Source: Thermotogaceae bacterium
GTDB lineage: Bacteria; Thermotogota; Thermotogae; Thermotogales; Thermotogaceae
Assembly (NCBI GenBank): GCA_027077795.1
Contig: JALWTT010000009.1
Coordinates: 1 to 64,000 of the forward strand
DNA length: 64,000 nt
Direction: 5' to 3'
A program made the translations under genes and the position numbers. Below the pieces are notes generated by a model. That model was not told the origin of the DNA, did not search any database, and saw only the letters and a list, made by a program, of their open reading frames with translations. This document shows, piece by piece, positions 8,181 to 18,001 of the stretch; position 1 is the first letter of the stretch, and every line of letters starts with the position of its first letter.

Positions 8181-9494
8181 TTAATGAGCGTAGAGCTCGT
8201 TGTAATCCTGAATAGCTTTCGTTGCCTGCGCTTGCGCCCAAGCCAAGGCATCATCGGGTGTCATCTCGCCGTTGAGCATCTTTTCGACAGCTGTTTCTAC
8301 TATCTGTCTTACCTCCGGGAATGCACCTATTATAGCACCACGGGTGTTGTATGTCTGCTCAGATAGAAGAAGTTGCAGGAGTGCTGTCAGATGATGTGGA
8401 TACTTCGCGTAGTACCCTTGATTCATCAGCATCTCAACGGCATCTTTTCTAATCGGGAAATATCCAGTTCCCTCATGCCATTTTATCTGTTGCTCAGGAG
8501 ATGCCATGAACTTGACAAACTCCCATGCGGCTTCTGTTTCTTCCTTCGGATGCCCAGCTATTATCCATAAGCTTCCTCCGCCTATTGCAACTCCGCCTCT
8601 TTTCGCACCCTCTGGCCTTGGCAAAAAGGCTGTCCCAAGTTCAAATCCGTTTTCCTTTGCGAGCTTCATCATGAGAGCAACATCCGAAGTTGAACTTATG
8701 AGCATCGCTACTTTCTGGGAACCGAACAGTTGCCTTGCGCCGGTCCAATCTTCCCTCTTGGTGTTTATCATCCATCCATTCTTGCTGAGCTCATACCAGA
8801 GTCTGAAGAATCTCCTTCCGGCTTCATTGTCAAACACTGCTTTTGTTGGTCTCCCAGTTCTTCCGTTGTTGTTGTCAACGAGTGGAGCATTCTGCACAGC
8901 CATGAACTGTTCAAAGAACCACGAGTGGAGTGGCCAAGTTATACCAGCTTGAACTATGTTACCATCCTTGTCCTTTATTGTGAGTTTCTTTGCGTATTCG
9001 AGTAACTCTTTGAATGTCCTCGGTGGATGGTTTGGATCAAGCCCGGCTTTCTTGAACAAAGTTTTGTTGTAGTAAAGGATTGGGTTGGAGGAGTTGAACG
9101 GCATGGAGTAAAGTTTTCCGTTGACACGATAATAGTTGAGAACTTGGTCCAAAAAGTTTCCGATATCGAAACTCTTGTCCTTATCGATGAGGTCCTGTAT
9201 GGGAACAGCTATTCCTCCATCGATCATAACTTGAGTTCCAATATCGTATATCTGAACGACGTCTGGAGGGTTTCCCGCTTTAACCGCCGCGATCAGTTTG
9301 TTGAGTGTATCGTGATACGATCCCGTGTACTGGACATCCACCTCTATATCAGGATGGAGCTTCATGAACTCGTTGGCCATGCTCTTGAGAAGGTCTATCC
9401 TCCATCCACCCATAGCATGCCAGAACTGGATCTTCACCTTAGCCATGGATAGGATGGCTAGGGTAACCATGAGAATTACCAAAAGTTTCTTCAC
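8181..9494 (-). CDS. carbohydrate ABC transporter substrate-binding protein (UgpB-like)
   Basis: The 437-residue protein is of solute-binding family 1. A signal peptide (about residues 1-17, MKKLLVILMVTLAILSMA) precedes KIQFWHAMGGW. The GNPPDVVQIYDIG and ALAWAQAQATKAIQDY segments are typical of UgpB-type proteins. The start is GTG 9494 behind AAGGGGGG; earlier in-frame codons lie upstream of that SD. It heads the operon and is separated from the permeases by a strong hairpin. Substrate is uncertain: sn-glycerol-3-phosphate or an oligosaccharide. Confidence 0.93.
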   Translation of the reverse strand: MKKLLVILMVTLAILSMAKVKIQFWHAMGGWRIDLLKSMANEFMKLHPDIEVDVQYTGSYHDTLNKLIAAVKAGNPPDVVQIYDIGTQVMIDGGIAVPIQDLIDKDKSFDIGNFLDQVLNYYRVNGKLYSMPFNSSNPILYYNKTLFKKAGLDPNHPPRTFKELLEYAKKLTIKDKDGNIVQAGITWPLHSWFFEQFMAVQNAPLVDNNNGRTGRPTKAVFDNEAGRRFFRLWYELSKNGWMINTKREDWTGARQLFGSQKVAMLISSTSDVALMMKLAKENGFELGTAFLPRPEGAKRGGVAIGGGSLWIIAGHPKEETEAAWEFVKFMASPEQQIKWHEGTGYFPIRKDAVEMLMNQGYYAKYPHHLTALLQLLLSEQTYNTRGAIIGAFPEVRQIVETAVEKMLNGEMTPDDALAWAQAQATKAIQDYNELYAH

Positions 9495-9538
9495 AACACA
9501 TCCCCCCTTAAAGTGTTTTTGAAACATTGGCAACCCAG

Positions 9539-9566
9539 ATTATATCACCGGGCGTTTTCTAAGCAA
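9539..9566 (-). promoter_or_regulatory. promoter for the UgpB-like ABC operon
   Basis: On the minus strand, TTGCTT (9566-9561) is followed after 16 nt by TATAAT (9544-9539), preceded by TG as in an extended -10. It drives leftward transcription of the binding-protein gene and sits back-to-back with the glyS promoter. Confidence 0.6.
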
Positions 9567-9576
9567 AATGTGGCAC

Positions 9577-9604
9577 TTTACCTGACGAAATTTAGAGTTA
9601 TAAT
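9577..9604 (+). promoter_or_regulatory. promoter for the glyS-flagellar operon
   Basis: TTTACC (9577-9582) and TATAAT (9599-9604) are 16 nt apart, about 30 nt before the glyS start. No comparable gap occurs for 20 kb downstream, so this may serve a very long transcript. Confidence 0.55.
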
Positions 9605-9634
9605 CCGCCTTGTGAAAAGTCGGAGGTGATAGGA

Positions 9635-11650
9635 GTGGATGCACTTTTAGAGATATACCTTGAAGATCTTCCACCTAGTGAGTTTCCCTCCCTTTTGTTG
9701 TTGATGGAAGAAAACATGAAGACCCTTCTTGAAAAGGAGGGAATTCCTTATGGATCTATTGGAAGTGGAATGACAGTCAGAAGACTCTACATAGTAGTGG
9801 AAGGTCTTCCGGAAAAACCACCGCCCAAAGTCGAGGAGAGAAAAGGACCCCCATTCAATGTCGCCTATGTTGATGGAAAACCAACAAGGGCTTTAGAAGG
9901 TTTCTTAAGGAAATTTGGCGTATCGCTTGAAAATGTACAGGTCAAAGATGGCTATGTCTATGCAAAAAAAGTTGTAGAAAGTGAGGAAACCAGGAAAATC
10001 CTGGCGAGGCTCTTTCCGGAGTTCATAAGGAGTCTCAGATTCAAAAGGCCCATGAAGTGGGGAACTGGGGAATATGAATTTGTGAGGCCCGTTCATGGAA
10101 TAACAGCTCTTTTGAATGATCAGGTAGTTGAGTTTGAAATATTTGGTCTGAAAAGCGGAAGAGAAACACTTGGACATAGGTTTTTTGGGAAAAGGCTTGA
10201 GATTCAAAGACCCGAAAACTATGAGGAAGCTTTGAAAGAGCAATACGTTATAGTGGACATCAGGGAAAGGAAGAGGTTTGTGAGAGAACAGTTGAAAGTT
10301 GATGGTGTGAGGATCGATGAGGATGAAAATTTGATAGAGGAGGTAGTTTACCTCACCGAATATCCGAAAGCAGTCGTTGGGAATTTCGAAAATAGGTATC
10401 TGAGTCTCCCTGAGGAAGTTATAATAACAACTGTTAAACATCACGAGAGGACTTTTGCCACCTTTGAGAATGGAAAGGTAACGACCACGTTCATCGGGTT
10501 TCAAGACGGGCCACAGAGTAGTGAAAATATAAGGAAGGGATTTGAGAGGGTCATAAACGCCAGATTGGAGGATGCCAGGTACTACTACGAAGAGGATCTG
10601 AAATCTTCCTTTGAGAGGTGGAACGAGCAACTCAAAGAGATGATATTCCAGGAAAAATTGGGTACTCTTCACGACAAGGTCCAGAGAATAAAAGAGCTTT
10701 CAGCCCATATAGCTAAGGAAATCAGCTATCCTGATGTTATTCGGGTGGAACGAGCAGCCTCCATAAGCAAAGCTGATATCTCATCAAAGGTGGTCTACGA
10801 GTTTCCGGAACTTCAGGGGGTCATGGGAAGGATATACGCGTTGAAGTGGGGAGAGGATTATGAAGTAGCTTGGTCCATTCAGGATCAGTACAGTGAGAAT
10901 CCCAAAACAGAGATAGGAGGAATAATAGGGGTAGCCGATAGAGTGGATACCATAGTTGGAAATTTCCTCATAGGGAACGTTCCCTCCGGGTCGAAGGATC
11001 CGTATGGTTTGAGAGCAAAAGCCGATGCCGTGTACTCAATCATCAGGAAATTCAGATGGGACTTTGAAATCGGTTCTCTGCTTGAAAAAGCAGCTGAGCT
11101 TATGAAAATGAAAGGGGACGTGAAAAAAGTCGAAGAGTTTATGAAGTCACGTTTCAGGGCTTTTCTAGAATCCAGAGGGATATTGTGGGACGTTGCTAGG
11201 GCAGTTGAGCACCTGTGGGCTACCCCTTTGAGGGGTACTCTCTCAGCTGAGGCTCTCAACGAGGTCGTGGATTCTCCGGAAGTTGCGGCTCTTAGAGTGG
11301 GATTTGAAAGGGTTCACAACATGACGGCAAAGCACGAAAGTAGGGAATATGATGGTGCTCTTTTAAAAGAAGAGGCTGAGGTTGAGCTGATGAACGAATT
11401 TCTCAGAGTGAAGACCGAGGTAGAAAGCGCTGTTGAGAACCTCGATTACGATTCTGCTTACAGGGCTCTCATTGAGCTTAAACCGTATATCGATAGGTAT
11501 TTCGACGAGGTTTTCGTCATGGTCGGAAGGGAAGATCTCAGAAGAAGTCGGCTGGGCTTCTTGAAAAACATCGACGATTTATTCATGTCTCTTGCAAACT
11601 TAGCTGAAATAAGCAAAAACAGGCTATTTGAAGGGAGGATCCAAAGTTGA
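9635..11650 (+). CDS. glyS: glycyl-tRNA synthetase beta subunit
   Basis: The beta subunit of the bacterial alpha2-beta2 glycyl-tRNA synthetase binds and orients tRNA-Gly in the cytoplasm. The 671 residues and the start VDALLEIYLEDLPPSEFP are typical, as are RPMKWGTGEYEFVRPVHG and the KHHERTF region. The C-terminal helical part (residues about 560-670) fits the anticodon-binding DALR-like domain. The start is GTG 9635, 4-5 nt after GGAGGTGAT; the GTG at 9626 is inside that SD. The catalytic alpha subunit glyQ, usually adjacent, is absent here and must be elsewhere. The gene overlaps the next by 4 nt. Confidence 0.96.
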   Translation: MDALLEIYLEDLPPSEFPSLLLLMEENMKTLLEKEGIPYGSIGSGMTVRRLYIVVEGLPEKPPPKVEERKGPPFNVAYVDGKPTRALEGFLRKFGVSLENVQVKDGYVYAKKVVESEETRKILARLFPEFIRSLRFKRPMKWGTGEYEFVRPVHGITALLNDQVVEFEIFGLKSGRETLGHRFFGKRLEIQRPENYEEALKEQYVIVDIRERKRFVREQLKVDGVRIDEDENLIEEVVYLTEYPKAVVGNFENRYLSLPEEVIITTVKHHERTFATFENGKVTTTFIGFQDGPQSSENIRKGFERVINARLEDARYYYEEDLKSSFERWNEQLKEMIFQEKLGTLHDKVQRIKELSAHIAKEISYPDVIRVERAASISKADISSKVVYEFPELQGVMGRIYALKWGEDYEVAWSIQDQYSENPKTEIGGIIGVADRVDTIVGNFLIGNVPSGSKDPYGLRAKADAVYSIIRKFRWDFEIGSLLEKAAELMKMKGDVKKVEEFMKSRFRAFLESRGILWDVARAVEHLWATPLRGTLSAEALNEVVDSPEVAALRVGFERVHNMTAKHESREYDGALLKEEAEVELMNEFLRVKTEVESAVENLDYDSAYRALIELKPYIDRYFDEVFVMVGREDLRRSRLGFLKNIDDLFMSLANLAEISKNRLFEGRIQS

Positions 11651-12927
11651 GCATGCTGCTGGCACTCATCTTGGCCGTTCTCGCTTACTATTTCATAATT
11701 TTCGTAAAAGATATGGAGAATTCGATAACAACACTTTTCTTCGCGATAATAATCATGTTGCTGAAACTCAAGAGTCCAGGATTCGCCGAAATGAACATGA
11801 AGAATCTGGGATACATCGTTGATTTCAATACGATAGGGATTCTCCTTGGCATGATGATAGTCGTTGGATTTTTGAAAAAATCCGGTTTTTTCCAATACGC
11901 CATAATAAACATTCTCAGGTTCACGAGGGGAAATTTCAACTTGATGCTTCTAATGCTCATGGCGATAGTAGCTGTCACCTCTGCATTTTTGGATAATGTT
12001 GTAACCATATTGATGACACTCCCAATGATATTTCTCATAGCTGACACTATGGAGATAGATCCCACACCTTTGGTACTGCTAACAATCTTTGAAGATAACG
12101 TTGGAGGAATGGCTACGCTCATAGGGAGCCCACTGAACCTCGTGCTGGGATCGGAGAGTGGAAAAAGCTTCAACGATTTTCTAACTCATACGGGGGTTTT
12201 CGCGATCATAGCATTTTTGGTCGTATATTACATATCCAGGCGATGGGTTAAGGTTGGAAAAGAAGAGGTAGAAAAGTTGAGAGAACTCTCGGACATAGAG
12301 CCAGAGAAAGCTGTAGAGGATGAGAGGATGATGAAGGTTTCCGTCACCGTTTTCGGATTTATAATCGTAGGGTTCATGCTCCATTCGTTGATGAAGATAG
12401 AACTATCATATATAGCACTTTTGGGCGCTCTTACACTTCTCATAATTTTCAGAGGAAGCTTTGAAAAGGTCAGCAAGGATATAGATTGGGACACGCTGTT
12501 TTTCTACATGGGACTTTACACAATTTCTTATTCGCTTGAAGTTGTGGGAGTTTTGCAGAAACTCGCCCAGGTTTTAATGCCCCTTAAGGGAAACTTTGTC
12601 GTGTACTCCATGGTTATAATGTGGGGATCAGCTTTCATAATACCATTTTTGAGCGCTGTTCCTGGAACTCTGATTCTTGCACCCGTCTTGAAGTTTCTGA
12701 TGAGGGCTGGGTTTTCAAAGAATATATGGTGGGCGTATGCTTTTGGCGCGAATTTGGGAACAAATTTCACACCGCTGGGAGCGGTTGAGAACCTCATAGG
12801 TGTGGCGATGCTCGAGAAGCAGACGGGTAGAAAAATAGGGTTTGGGGAGTTCATGAAATACGGTGTGAAATCGACTGTTCCGGCCATTGTACTAGCTTCA
12901 GTCTGGTTGCTCGCGCTCTACAGGTAA
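11647..12927 (+). CDS. ArsB/NhaD-type ion permease
   Basis: The 426-residue integral membrane protein of the ion transporter superfamily has about 11-12 spans. Conserved segments include LDNVVTILMTLPM, FEDNVGGMATLIGSPLNLVLG in the first half and a pseudo-repeat GANLGTNFTPLGAVENLIG in the second, the two re-entrant substrate loops of ArsB/NhaD/DASS transporters. Substrate (arsenite, Na+/H+ exchange, or an organic anion) cannot be told. The start is TTG 11647, 8 nt after GGGAGG and overlapping the glyS stop as TTGA. ATG 11653 is possible but spaced too far from the SD. Confidence 0.88.
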   Translation: MSMLLALILAVLAYYFIIFVKDMENSITTLFFAIIIMLLKLKSPGFAEMNMKNLGYIVDFNTIGILLGMMIVVGFLKKSGFFQYAIINILRFTRGNFNLMLLMLMAIVAVTSAFLDNVVTILMTLPMIFLIADTMEIDPTPLVLLTIFEDNVGGMATLIGSPLNLVLGSESGKSFNDFLTHTGVFAIIAFLVVYYISRRWVKVGKEEVEKLRELSDIEPEKAVEDERMMKVSVTVFGFIIVGFMLHSLMKIELSYIALLGALTLLIIFRGSFEKVSKDIDWDTLFFYMGLYTISYSLEVVGVLQKLAQVLMPLKGNFVVYSMVIMWGSAFIIPFLSAVPGTLILAPVLKFLMRAGFSKNIWWAYAFGANLGTNFTPLGAVENLIGVAMLEKQTGRKIGFGEFMKYGVKSTVPAIVLASVWLLALYR

Positions 12928-12933
12928 TATAAT
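12928..12933 (+). promoter_or_regulatory. possible -10 element directly before fliR
   Basis: A perfect TATAAT begins one base after the permease stop and ends 6 nt before the fliR ATG. A transcript from it would start at or next to the ATG, giving a leaderless mRNA. fliR also lacks a recognisable SD. The -35 is weak (TTGCTC with 15-nt spacing), so this is tentative. Confidence 0.3.
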
Positions 12934-12939
12934 CAATTC

Positions 12940-13707
12940 ATGGAGATATTTATTTTTCTGGAGAACAAGTTTTATGTGTGGGCACTGATTCTGTCGAGAA
13001 TAGCGGGTATGATGCTCGCAACTCCTTTTTATTCAGGGTGGTTTATACCACTTAGAGTTAAGGTGTGGTTATCTGTATTTTTAAGCTGGCTCATCGTATA
13101 CACTACTAGCTACAGTGTTCCTCTCACGACCCCTGTTTTCAGCATAACTTTGGGATTGCTGAACAACTTCATAATAGGAGCTCTCATAGGTTTCATAGCT
13201 TACGTCTTGATATCCTCGGTCATGAGTGCTTCTGGAGTCTTCTCAGTTCAGATGGGATTCATGATAGCGTCCAGTTTTGATCCTTCTGCACCTGATGTCC
13301 CACTCCTTGGAAACATCGTGTATCTCTTGGCAATGTATGTTTTCGTTTCGTTGAAAGGGCATCTCATTTTCTATCAAATAGTGGCAGAGTCGTTCAAAGA
13401 ATTTCCACCCATGCTGTACGGAGTGGATTTCGATGTGATAAAGTTTCTGATGGATAAATCTGGGGAGATGTTTGTGATAGCCCTTCAACTTGGAATGACC
13501 ATAATAGCTTTCATGCTGGTTGTCACTGTTCTGCTGGGGATAATATCGAGGTTGATGCCACAACTCAATGTTTTCATGGTCGGGATACCACTTAAGATAC
13601 TTATAGGGTTGATCCTTTTCATGGGGATGATACCGATATGGGCGGAAGCTTTCGAATACCTTGTTATGAAGATGATAAACTACGCGAGGTTCGTTGCCTT
13701 GAGATAG
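12940..13707 (+). CDS. fliR: flagellar type III export protein FliR
   Basis: FliR is a subunit of the export gate inside the flagellar basal body. The 255-residue hydrophobic protein has the family pattern of about six helices and the conserved [28 protein letters not shown] and [11 protein letters not shown] segments. No SD is visible before ATG 12940; the nearest AGG is 13 nt away, and a TATAAT lies just upstream. It overlaps the longest flhB reading by 70 nt. Confidence 0.95.
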   Translation: MEIFIFLENKFYVWALILSRIAGMMLATPFYSGWFIPLRVKVWLSVFLSWLIVYTTSYSVPLTTPVFSITLGLLNNFIIGALIGFIAYVLISSVMSASGVFSVQMGFMIASSFDPSAPDVPLLGNIVYLLAMYVFVSLKGHLIFYQIVAESFKEFPPMLYGVDFDVIKFLMDKSGEMFVIALQLGMTIIAFMLVVTVLLGIISRLMPQLNVFMVGIPLKILIGLILFMGMIPIWAEAFEYLVMKMINYARFVALR

Positions 13708-14771
13708 ACCTACAGTTATTTGCCGATCCAGACAGAACGGAGAAGCCCACTCCAAGGAGAAGGCAGAGAGCTCGTCAAGAGGGAAATGTTGCAACATCAA
13801 GGGAGCTCAACATGGCTGTTGCCTTTCTCTTCATGAGCGTCGCATTGATGATATTCGGGAAGACCCTCATTGGGGCTATAGAAGTGGCGTGGGAGACCTT
13901 CTTCTCTTTGGATGACTTTGATGACGTGACATACACGTCGCTCTTCTCAAAAACTCTCGGTAGCTTCAAAGACACGGCAATGCTCGTAGGAGGAGTGATC
14001 CTAGGGGCTATGGGGGTTGGGATACTCGTCGGAGCTTTCCAAACAAGATTCTTGATATCGTTCAAAGCTATAAGGTTCGACTTGAACAGGATAAACCCAG
14101 TTCAAGGTTTCAAGAGGCTCTTCTCGATGCGCTCGTTTTTCGAGCTGGTGAAGGCGTTGATAAAGGTTGTGATAGTTGGATATGTGGGTTACAGTGCTTT
14201 CAGGGATAAATGGAAAGAGATGCTTGAATATCCCATGATGTTTCCACAAGATGCTGCGGCTCACATGGTCGGTGTGTTGTTTAACATAATCATAAGGGCT
14301 GGTATAGCACTATTAGCTCTTGCGGTGTTTGACTACTTCTTTCAGAGATGGGAGTACGAGAAAAGCCTCAGAATGACGAAACAAGAGGTGAAGGAGGAGA
14401 TGAAAGACATAGAGGGGAATCCTGAGATCAAGAGACGTCAGCGTCAGATGATGGTGGAAATCCTCAGGAGCAGGATGATGCAGGAGGTTCCAAAGGCGAC
14501 TGTTGTTATAACGAACCCAACCCATGTTGCCGTTGCCATCAGGTACAACAGGGAAGAAGACGAGGTTCCCACAGTGGTTGCGAAAGGGAGAGACAGAATA
14601 GCCGAGAAGATAAAACAAATAGCGAGGGAGTATAATATTCCAATAGTTAGGAATCCACCGTTAGCTTGGGAACTTTACGATAGAGTAGAACTTGGGGAGG
14701 AGATACCGCCAGATCTCTACAGAGCCGTGGCAGAAGTACTTGTTTACGTATATTCGTTGAAAGAGGTGTGA
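13638..14771 (+). CDS. flhB: flagellar export switch protein FlhB (start unusual)
   Basis: FlhB controls the switch from rod/hook to filament export. It has four membrane helices (about residues 55-240 of this reading) and a cytoplasmic domain with the self-cleaving NPTH motif in [16 protein letters not shown]. Family members begin near [18 protein letters not shown], but no ATG, GTG or TTG lies close to that point in frame. The only canonical start upstream is ATG 13638, behind GGGGATGAT. It gives a 22-residue N-terminal extension read in another frame across the fliR end. Alternatives are an ATA start at 13704 or frameshift fusion with FliR. The function call is secure; the start is not. 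Confidence 0.93.
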   Translation: MGGSFRIPCYEDDKLREVRCLEIDLQLFADPDRTEKPTPRRRQRARQEGNVATSRELNMAVAFLFMSVALMIFGKTLIGAIEVAWETFFSLDDFDDVTYTSLFSKTLGSFKDTAMLVGGVILGAMGVGILVGAFQTRFLISFKAIRFDLNRINPVQGFKRLFSMRSFFELVKALIKVVIVGYVGYSAFRDKWKEMLEYPMMFPQDAAAHMVGVLFNIIIRAGIALLALAVFDYFFQRWEYEKSLRMTKQEVKEEMKDIEGNPEIKRRQRQMMVEILRSRMMQEVPKATVVITNPTHVAVAIRYNREEDEVPTVVAKGRDRIAEKIKQIAREYNIPIVRNPPLAWELYDRVELGEEIPPDLYRAVAEVLVYVYSLKEV

Positions 14772-14774
14772 GCG

Positions 14775-16823
14775 ATGAGGCATTACGATGTCGGGGTATC
14801 GCTTTTGATCGTTGCAATCGTGCTTTTGATGATTATACCGATCCCCGACTGGGCGCTTGATTTGTTCCAGATCCTGAATTTGTCACTTTCAATGGTCCTG
14901 ATGTTCTCAACTCTTTATATAAGAAATGCGTTGGAGATCTCTTCCTTCCCAACGCTTCTACTCATAATGACGCTCTTCAGATTAGCACTTAATATAACTT
15001 CAACAAGGCTCATACTTCTAGAAGGGCCGAAGTTCGGGGGAAAAGTCATAAGGACGTTTGGAGAATTCGTCGTTGGGGGGAATTATATTGTTGGGCTGAT
15101 AATCTTCACAATAATAGTCATAGTCCAGTTCATAGTGATAACTCGTGGTGCGGAAAGGATATCGGAGGTTGCGGCCAGGTTCACACTCGATGCGATGCCT
15201 GGAAAGCAGATGAGTGTGGATGCGGATCTCAACGCGGGGCTCATAACCGAGGAGGAAGCCAGGCAACGTAGGGATGACATAAGGAGAGAGGCAGATTTCT
15301 ACGGAGCTATGGATGGAGCCAGCAAGTTCGTCAGAGGAGACGCCATAGCCAGTATAATAATAACGTTTGTCAACATAATAGCTGGACTTGTTATAGGGAT
15401 AGTTCAGCACAGATTGACAGTTTCTCAAGCTGCGCAGGTTTACACGCTCCTCACGGTAGGAGATGGTTTAGTCAGCCAGATACCAGCTCTGATGGTTTCT
15501 ACAGCCACTGGAATAATAGTTTCGAGAGCTGCTTCTAAGGACAACTTTGGGAAAGAAATGGTAAGCGAGCTTGGGAAGGAAACCAAAGTTCTCTACCTCA
15601 CAGGTGGAGTTCTGATGATCTTGGGCTTTCTGACTCCACTTCCCATGACTACCGCAGTGGTGGGAAGCCTTTTCATACTCGCGGCGTGGTATGCGTCCAG
15701 AGGTGTTCCTCAAGGAGCTTTAGCGGGAGCACCGGGAGTTGAGGAAGAAATACCAGCTCCCAGTGGGCCGGTGCTTTCAACACCGGAGGAAGTAGCCGAG
15801 GTGATAGAAGCTGACACAGTAGAAGTGGAAATAGGGTATGGACTCATCCCTCTAGCCGATCCGTCACAAGGTGGCGATCTTTTAGAGAGGATAACCATGG
15901 TTAGAAAACAATTGGCTTTTGAGATGGGGTTAGTGGTTTCCCCCATAAGGATACGGGACAGCATACTCCTCAAACCAAATGAGTATATCATAAAAATACG
16001 GGGCGCAGAGGTAGCCAGGTACGAACTCATTCCGAACAGGCTTTTGGCCATAAATCCAGGGGTGGTCAGCGGAAAGATAGCTGGAATACCCACGAAAGAG
16101 CCGGCTTTTGGACTGGAAGCGTATTGGGTTGATGAAAGTCTGAAGGAAGAAGCTCAGAAGCTTGGTTACACTGTAGTTGACCCCCCAACGGTCTTCGCCA
16201 CACATCTTACGGAGATTCTCAAGCGGCATGCTCATGAACTTCTAGGATCCCGGGAATTCGAGCTCTTAGTCGATGGGTTGAGGCAAAAGATGCCAAAGCT
16301 GGTTGATGATCTGATGCCAAATGTTCTGAAAGAATCCGAGGTGCGAAAGGTTCTCCAGAATCTACTGAGAGAGGGAATATCCATCAGGAGTCTACCTCTC
16401 ATATTTGAAACACTTCTCGAATATGGAGAGGGAGTTAAAGACGTAGATTATCTCACAGAGCAAGTGAGAAGAGCTTTGAAAAGGCAGATAATAGGTCAAT
16501 TCATTGCTGATGATGGAAAGGTTCATGCTGTGGCAATAGATTCAGATCTTGAAAAACAACTTTCTGAGTCGATCACAGGGGAAGGTGAAGGAAGAACTAT
16601 AGCAATGAATCCGGACATTTTGAGGGAATTTGTGGATAAGATGTCCTCAGAACTTGAAGGTATGATGAAGAGCGGGTTTTCACCACTGATAGTGACATCT
16701 GGTACGATAAGACCATATTTGTCAAGGCTCATATATAGGTTCGTCCCAAATGTCCCTGTGATAGCCTATGAGGAGATACCTGATGAAGTCCCCCTTCAAG
16801 TTGAAGGTGTGGTGAGATTATGA
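14775..16823 (+). CDS. flhA: flagellar export gate protein FlhA
   Basis: The 682-residue protein forms the nonameric ring of the flagellar export apparatus. The N-terminal half has about eight membrane helices. It carries the FHIPEP signature in RFTLDAMPGKQMSVDADLNAG with GLITEEEARQRR. The C-terminal half (from about residue 330) is the cytoplasmic domain that docks chaperone-substrate complexes. It begins 3 nt after flhB and overlaps flhF by 4 nt. Confidence 0.97.
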   Translation: MRHYDVGVSLLIVAIVLLMIIPIPDWALDLFQILNLSLSMVLMFSTLYIRNALEISSFPTLLLIMTLFRLALNITSTRLILLEGPKFGGKVIRTFGEFVVGGNYIVGLIIFTIIVIVQFIVITRGAERISEVAARFTLDAMPGKQMSVDADLNAGLITEEEARQRRDDIRREADFYGAMDGASKFVRGDAIASIIITFVNIIAGLVIGIVQHRLTVSQAAQVYTLLTVGDGLVSQIPALMVSTATGIIVSRAASKDNFGKEMVSELGKETKVLYLTGGVLMILGFLTPLPMTTAVVGSLFILAAWYASRGVPQGALAGAPGVEEEIPAPSGPVLSTPEEVAEVIEADTVEVEIGYGLIPLADPSQGGDLLERITMVRKQLAFEMGLVVSPIRIRDSILLKPNEYIIKIRGAEVARYELIPNRLLAINPGVVSGKIAGIPTKEPAFGLEAYWVDESLKEEAQKLGYTVVDPPTVFATHLTEILKRHAHELLGSREFELLVDGLRQKMPKLVDDLMPNVLKESEVRKVLQNLLREGISIRSLPLIFETLLEYGEGVKDVDYLTEQVRRALKRQIIGQFIADDGKVHAVAIDSDLEKQLSESITGEGEGRTIAMNPDILREFVDKMSSELEGMMKSGFSPLIVTSGTIRPYLSRLIYRFVPNVPVIAYEEIPDEVPLQVEGVVRL

Positions 16824-18001
16824 AGGTGAAGAAATACCTGGTGAAAGATGTCAGAGAAGCCATGAGAATGATAAAAGAAGAGCTGGGAGATGATGCCTTC
16901 ATATTGAATACGAGGAGAGTTAAAAAGGGGGGTTTTTTTGGATTAGGAGCTAAGACTTACTTTGAAGTAACAGCCGTAGTCGAAGAGGGTAACAAGGAGA
17001 GAAAGGTGGATACGCAGACTGGTTCGGTAGCGAGGGACGACATATACAAGCTTCAAGAGATACTCATGAAGAACAGGGCGATTCGTTCTGGGCAGTCTCG
17101 GCCACCTTTCGAAAATGATTCTCAAATGCCAGCTTCTGGGAGCGTAGAAGAAGAGCTTGAAAAGATAAAGGATATGATATCTGAATTGAAAGGGATGGTT
17201 GTTTCCGGGAAAAACGAGATACCGCCAGGGGTGAGAACAGTTATGAGCGGCATGAAAAGGCAGGAGATTGATGGCGAGGTTATCACCAAGGTGGTCGAGT
17301 ACTTGAGGATAACTTACGGTGATGTGGATCCCGAGTCGAAGGAGTTCAGACACAAGCTGGCGGAATATTTCGTTCCGTTCATAAAGACAGAAGAGGTGGA
17401 CCTTACTGGTAGAATCCTTTTCGTTGGCCCAACGGGTGTTGGAAAAACCACCACTCTCGCGAAAATAGCCGCTAGGCTCAAGTTGAAGATGAAAAGGAGG
17501 GTGGCAATTCTCACGTTTGACACCTATAGAATAGCTGCTGCAGATCAGCTCAAAACCTATGCGTCGATAATGGATATTCCAATAAGGGTGGCTTACACTC
17601 CACAGGAGGCGAGTATGGCTTTGAATGCCATGGTGGACTATGAAGTAATCCTCATGGACACTGCTGGAAGGAGTCAGAAGAATGACATTCAAATGGGAGA
17701 ATTGAAAGTCATAGCGAATATGGTGAAACCCGATAGAGTTTTCCTAATTCTGGGAATGAACTATCGTCTGTTGGATGTCAAGGAGATCATAAGGAGGTTC
17801 AAGATGGTTAGTCCAACTCATGTAGTTTTAACTAAGATGGATGAGACTTCATCTTATGGTCACTTCGTTAACGTTCCACTTCATTCGAATTTACCGATAG
17901 TGTACGTCACAAATGGGCAAAGGGTGCCAGAGGATATGTTCGAAGCAAATTCAGTTGAGCTATCGAGAATATTGGCAAGCGGGGTGCTTGAGAATGTCTG
18001 A
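16820..18001 (+). CDS. flhF: SRP-type GTPase FlhF
   Basis: FlhF positions flagella and helps assemble the basal body at the membrane. The 393 residues contain a basic N-terminal B domain (MKVKKYLVKDVREAM) and a linker. The NG GTPase domain follows: P-loop FVGPTGVGKTTTLAK at about 200-214, FDTYRIAAADQL, then DTAGRS and TKMDET. The ATG overlaps the flhA stop by 4 nt, and its own stop overlaps the flhG start by 8 nt. Confidence 0.96.
   Translation: MKVKKYLVKDVREAMRMIKEELGDDAFILNTRRVKKGGFFGLGAKTYFEVTAVVEEGNKERKVDTQTGSVARDDIYKLQEILMKNRAIRSGQSRPPFENDSQMPASGSVEEELEKIKDMISELKGMVVSGKNEIPPGVRTVMSGMKRQEIDGEVITKVVEYLRITYGDVDPESKEFRHKLAEYFVPFIKTEEVDLTGRILFVGPTGVGKTTTLAKIAARLKLKMKRRVAILTFDTYRIAAADQLKTYASIMDIPIRVAYTPQEASMALNAMVDYEVILMDTAGRSQKNDIQMGELKVIANMVKPDRVFLILGMNYRLLDVKEIIRRFKMVSPTHVVLTKMDETSSYGHFVNVPLHSNLPIVYVTNGQRVPEDMFEANSVELSRILASGVLENV

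Noticed and set aside
9626-9628. GTG as start of glyS
   Set aside because: It lies inside the SD GGAGGTGAT; GTG 9635 has correct spacing.
13704-13706. ATA as the certain start of flhB
   Set aside because: The nearest SD-like GAGG is about 14 nt away, so I kept ATG 13638 and reported the ambiguity.
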